Assembly: GCF_028867965.1 (NCBI RefSeq)
Contig: NZ_JAPQNT010000004.1
Span: forward strand, 221,097 to 285,096
Direction: 5' to 3'
DNA length: 64,000 bases
From: Flavobacterium sp. SUN046
GTDB lineage: Bacteria > Bacteroidota > Bacteroidia > Flavobacteriales > Flavobacteriaceae
The position numbers and the translations under genes are program-made. Positions 63,849 through 64,000 of the stretch are shown here, piece after piece (position 1 is the first letter of the stretch; every line of letters starts with the position of its first letter). The notes below the pieces were generated by a model. The model searched no databases. It worked only from the letters and a program-made list of their open reading frames with translations, and was not told the DNA's origin.

Positions 63849-64000
63849 CACCCGCTAAACGAGAGAATGGCGAAAATAAAGAAATAATGATACGTTCATA
63901 GACATATTGAATTGACAGCCGTTTTTAAGAGAGATTTTAAAAACAAACAAAAAAGAAAGTAAGGCAAATCGAAAGATGTTAGAGAATTCATCTAAAATAT
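63849..64000 (+). other. Leader of a ribosomal RNA operon (16S starts beyond window)
   Basis: From the P3 start region to the window end there is no protein frame. The segment with TTGACAGCCG, AGAGAGATTTTAAAAACA and a final AATCGAAAGATG...AATTCATCTAAAATAT matches my recollection of Flavobacterium 16S leaders that run directly into the 16S 5' end. The 16S sequence itself is not in the window. Confidence 0.75.

Noticed and set aside
63597..63851. 84-residue minus-strand open frame rich in Phe, Lys and Ile
   Set aside because: It covers the three tandem rRNA promoters on the other strand, and its composition only reflects poly-A/T tracts.

Overview
The window looks like a chromosomal segment of a Flavobacterium or a close relative in the Flavobacteriaceae. 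DNA is strongly AT-rich. Promoters match the Bacteroidetes form TTG-N19/20-TAnnTTTG. Two exported proteins end in type IX secretion (T9SS) sorting domains, and typical Flavobacterium family versions occur throughout (split transketolase, CusA fused to TolC, MsrB-MsrA fusion lipoprotein, thrS-infC-rpmI-rplT). Most of the window is ordinary core genome; I see no prophage, insertion sequence or CRISPR array.

Layout. 1-1875: a carboxymuconolactone decarboxylase-like gene cut by the window edge, tatC and kdsD. 1962-4157: recQ. 4205-12391: an arsenosugar biosynthesis locus (two glycosyltransferases, SDR, VOC protein, PlsC-like acyltransferase, ArsM, ArsS, peroxidase-like protein, DUF547 protein, purine nucleoside phosphorylase). 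12399-22751: a T9SS cargo protein, an FAD protein, gapN, msrBA, idi, queD, a peroxiredoxin, manA and unknowns. 22832-22905: tRNA-Thr. 23017-25521: transketolase halves separated by an unknown exported protein. 25698-32895: a lone receiver protein, a VIT1/CCC1 transporter and a heavy-metal RND efflux operon with a pump-outer-membrane-channel fusion. 33091-38945: tgt, lptF/G-type permease, EamA transporter, accA, dnaB.

38991-44552 is the most unusual region. A LuxR-type two-component system with a multi-TM partner is followed, on the opposite strand, by a gene whose product carries the active-site signature of ribosome-inactivating proteins (rRNA N-glycosylases of the ricin/Shiga A-chain fold). 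That gene is preceded by a 44-codon membrane-peptide ORF. A second multi-TM paralogue lies beyond it. Two copies of one palindrome (16 identical bases) flank the two-component genes; one sits between the divergent promoters of the toxin-like operon and an exported protein. I infer a small dedicated regulon.

44605-55733: DPP4 peptidase, U32 peptidase, DinB-like protein, phospholipase D-like protein, then the cyanophycin storage locus (cphA, cphB, isoaspartyl peptidase). 55730-59412: unknown exported/membrane proteins and a seven-repeat RCC1 T9SS protein; three near-identical terminators punctuate this part. 59638-63071: rplT, rpmI, infC and thrS on the minus strand; infC has no ATG/GTG/TTG at its homologous start and appears to begin with ATA. 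63072-64000: dispersed-repeat-like sequence followed by three tandem promoters and a leader that I recognise as the upstream region of a 16S rRNA operon starting just outside the window.
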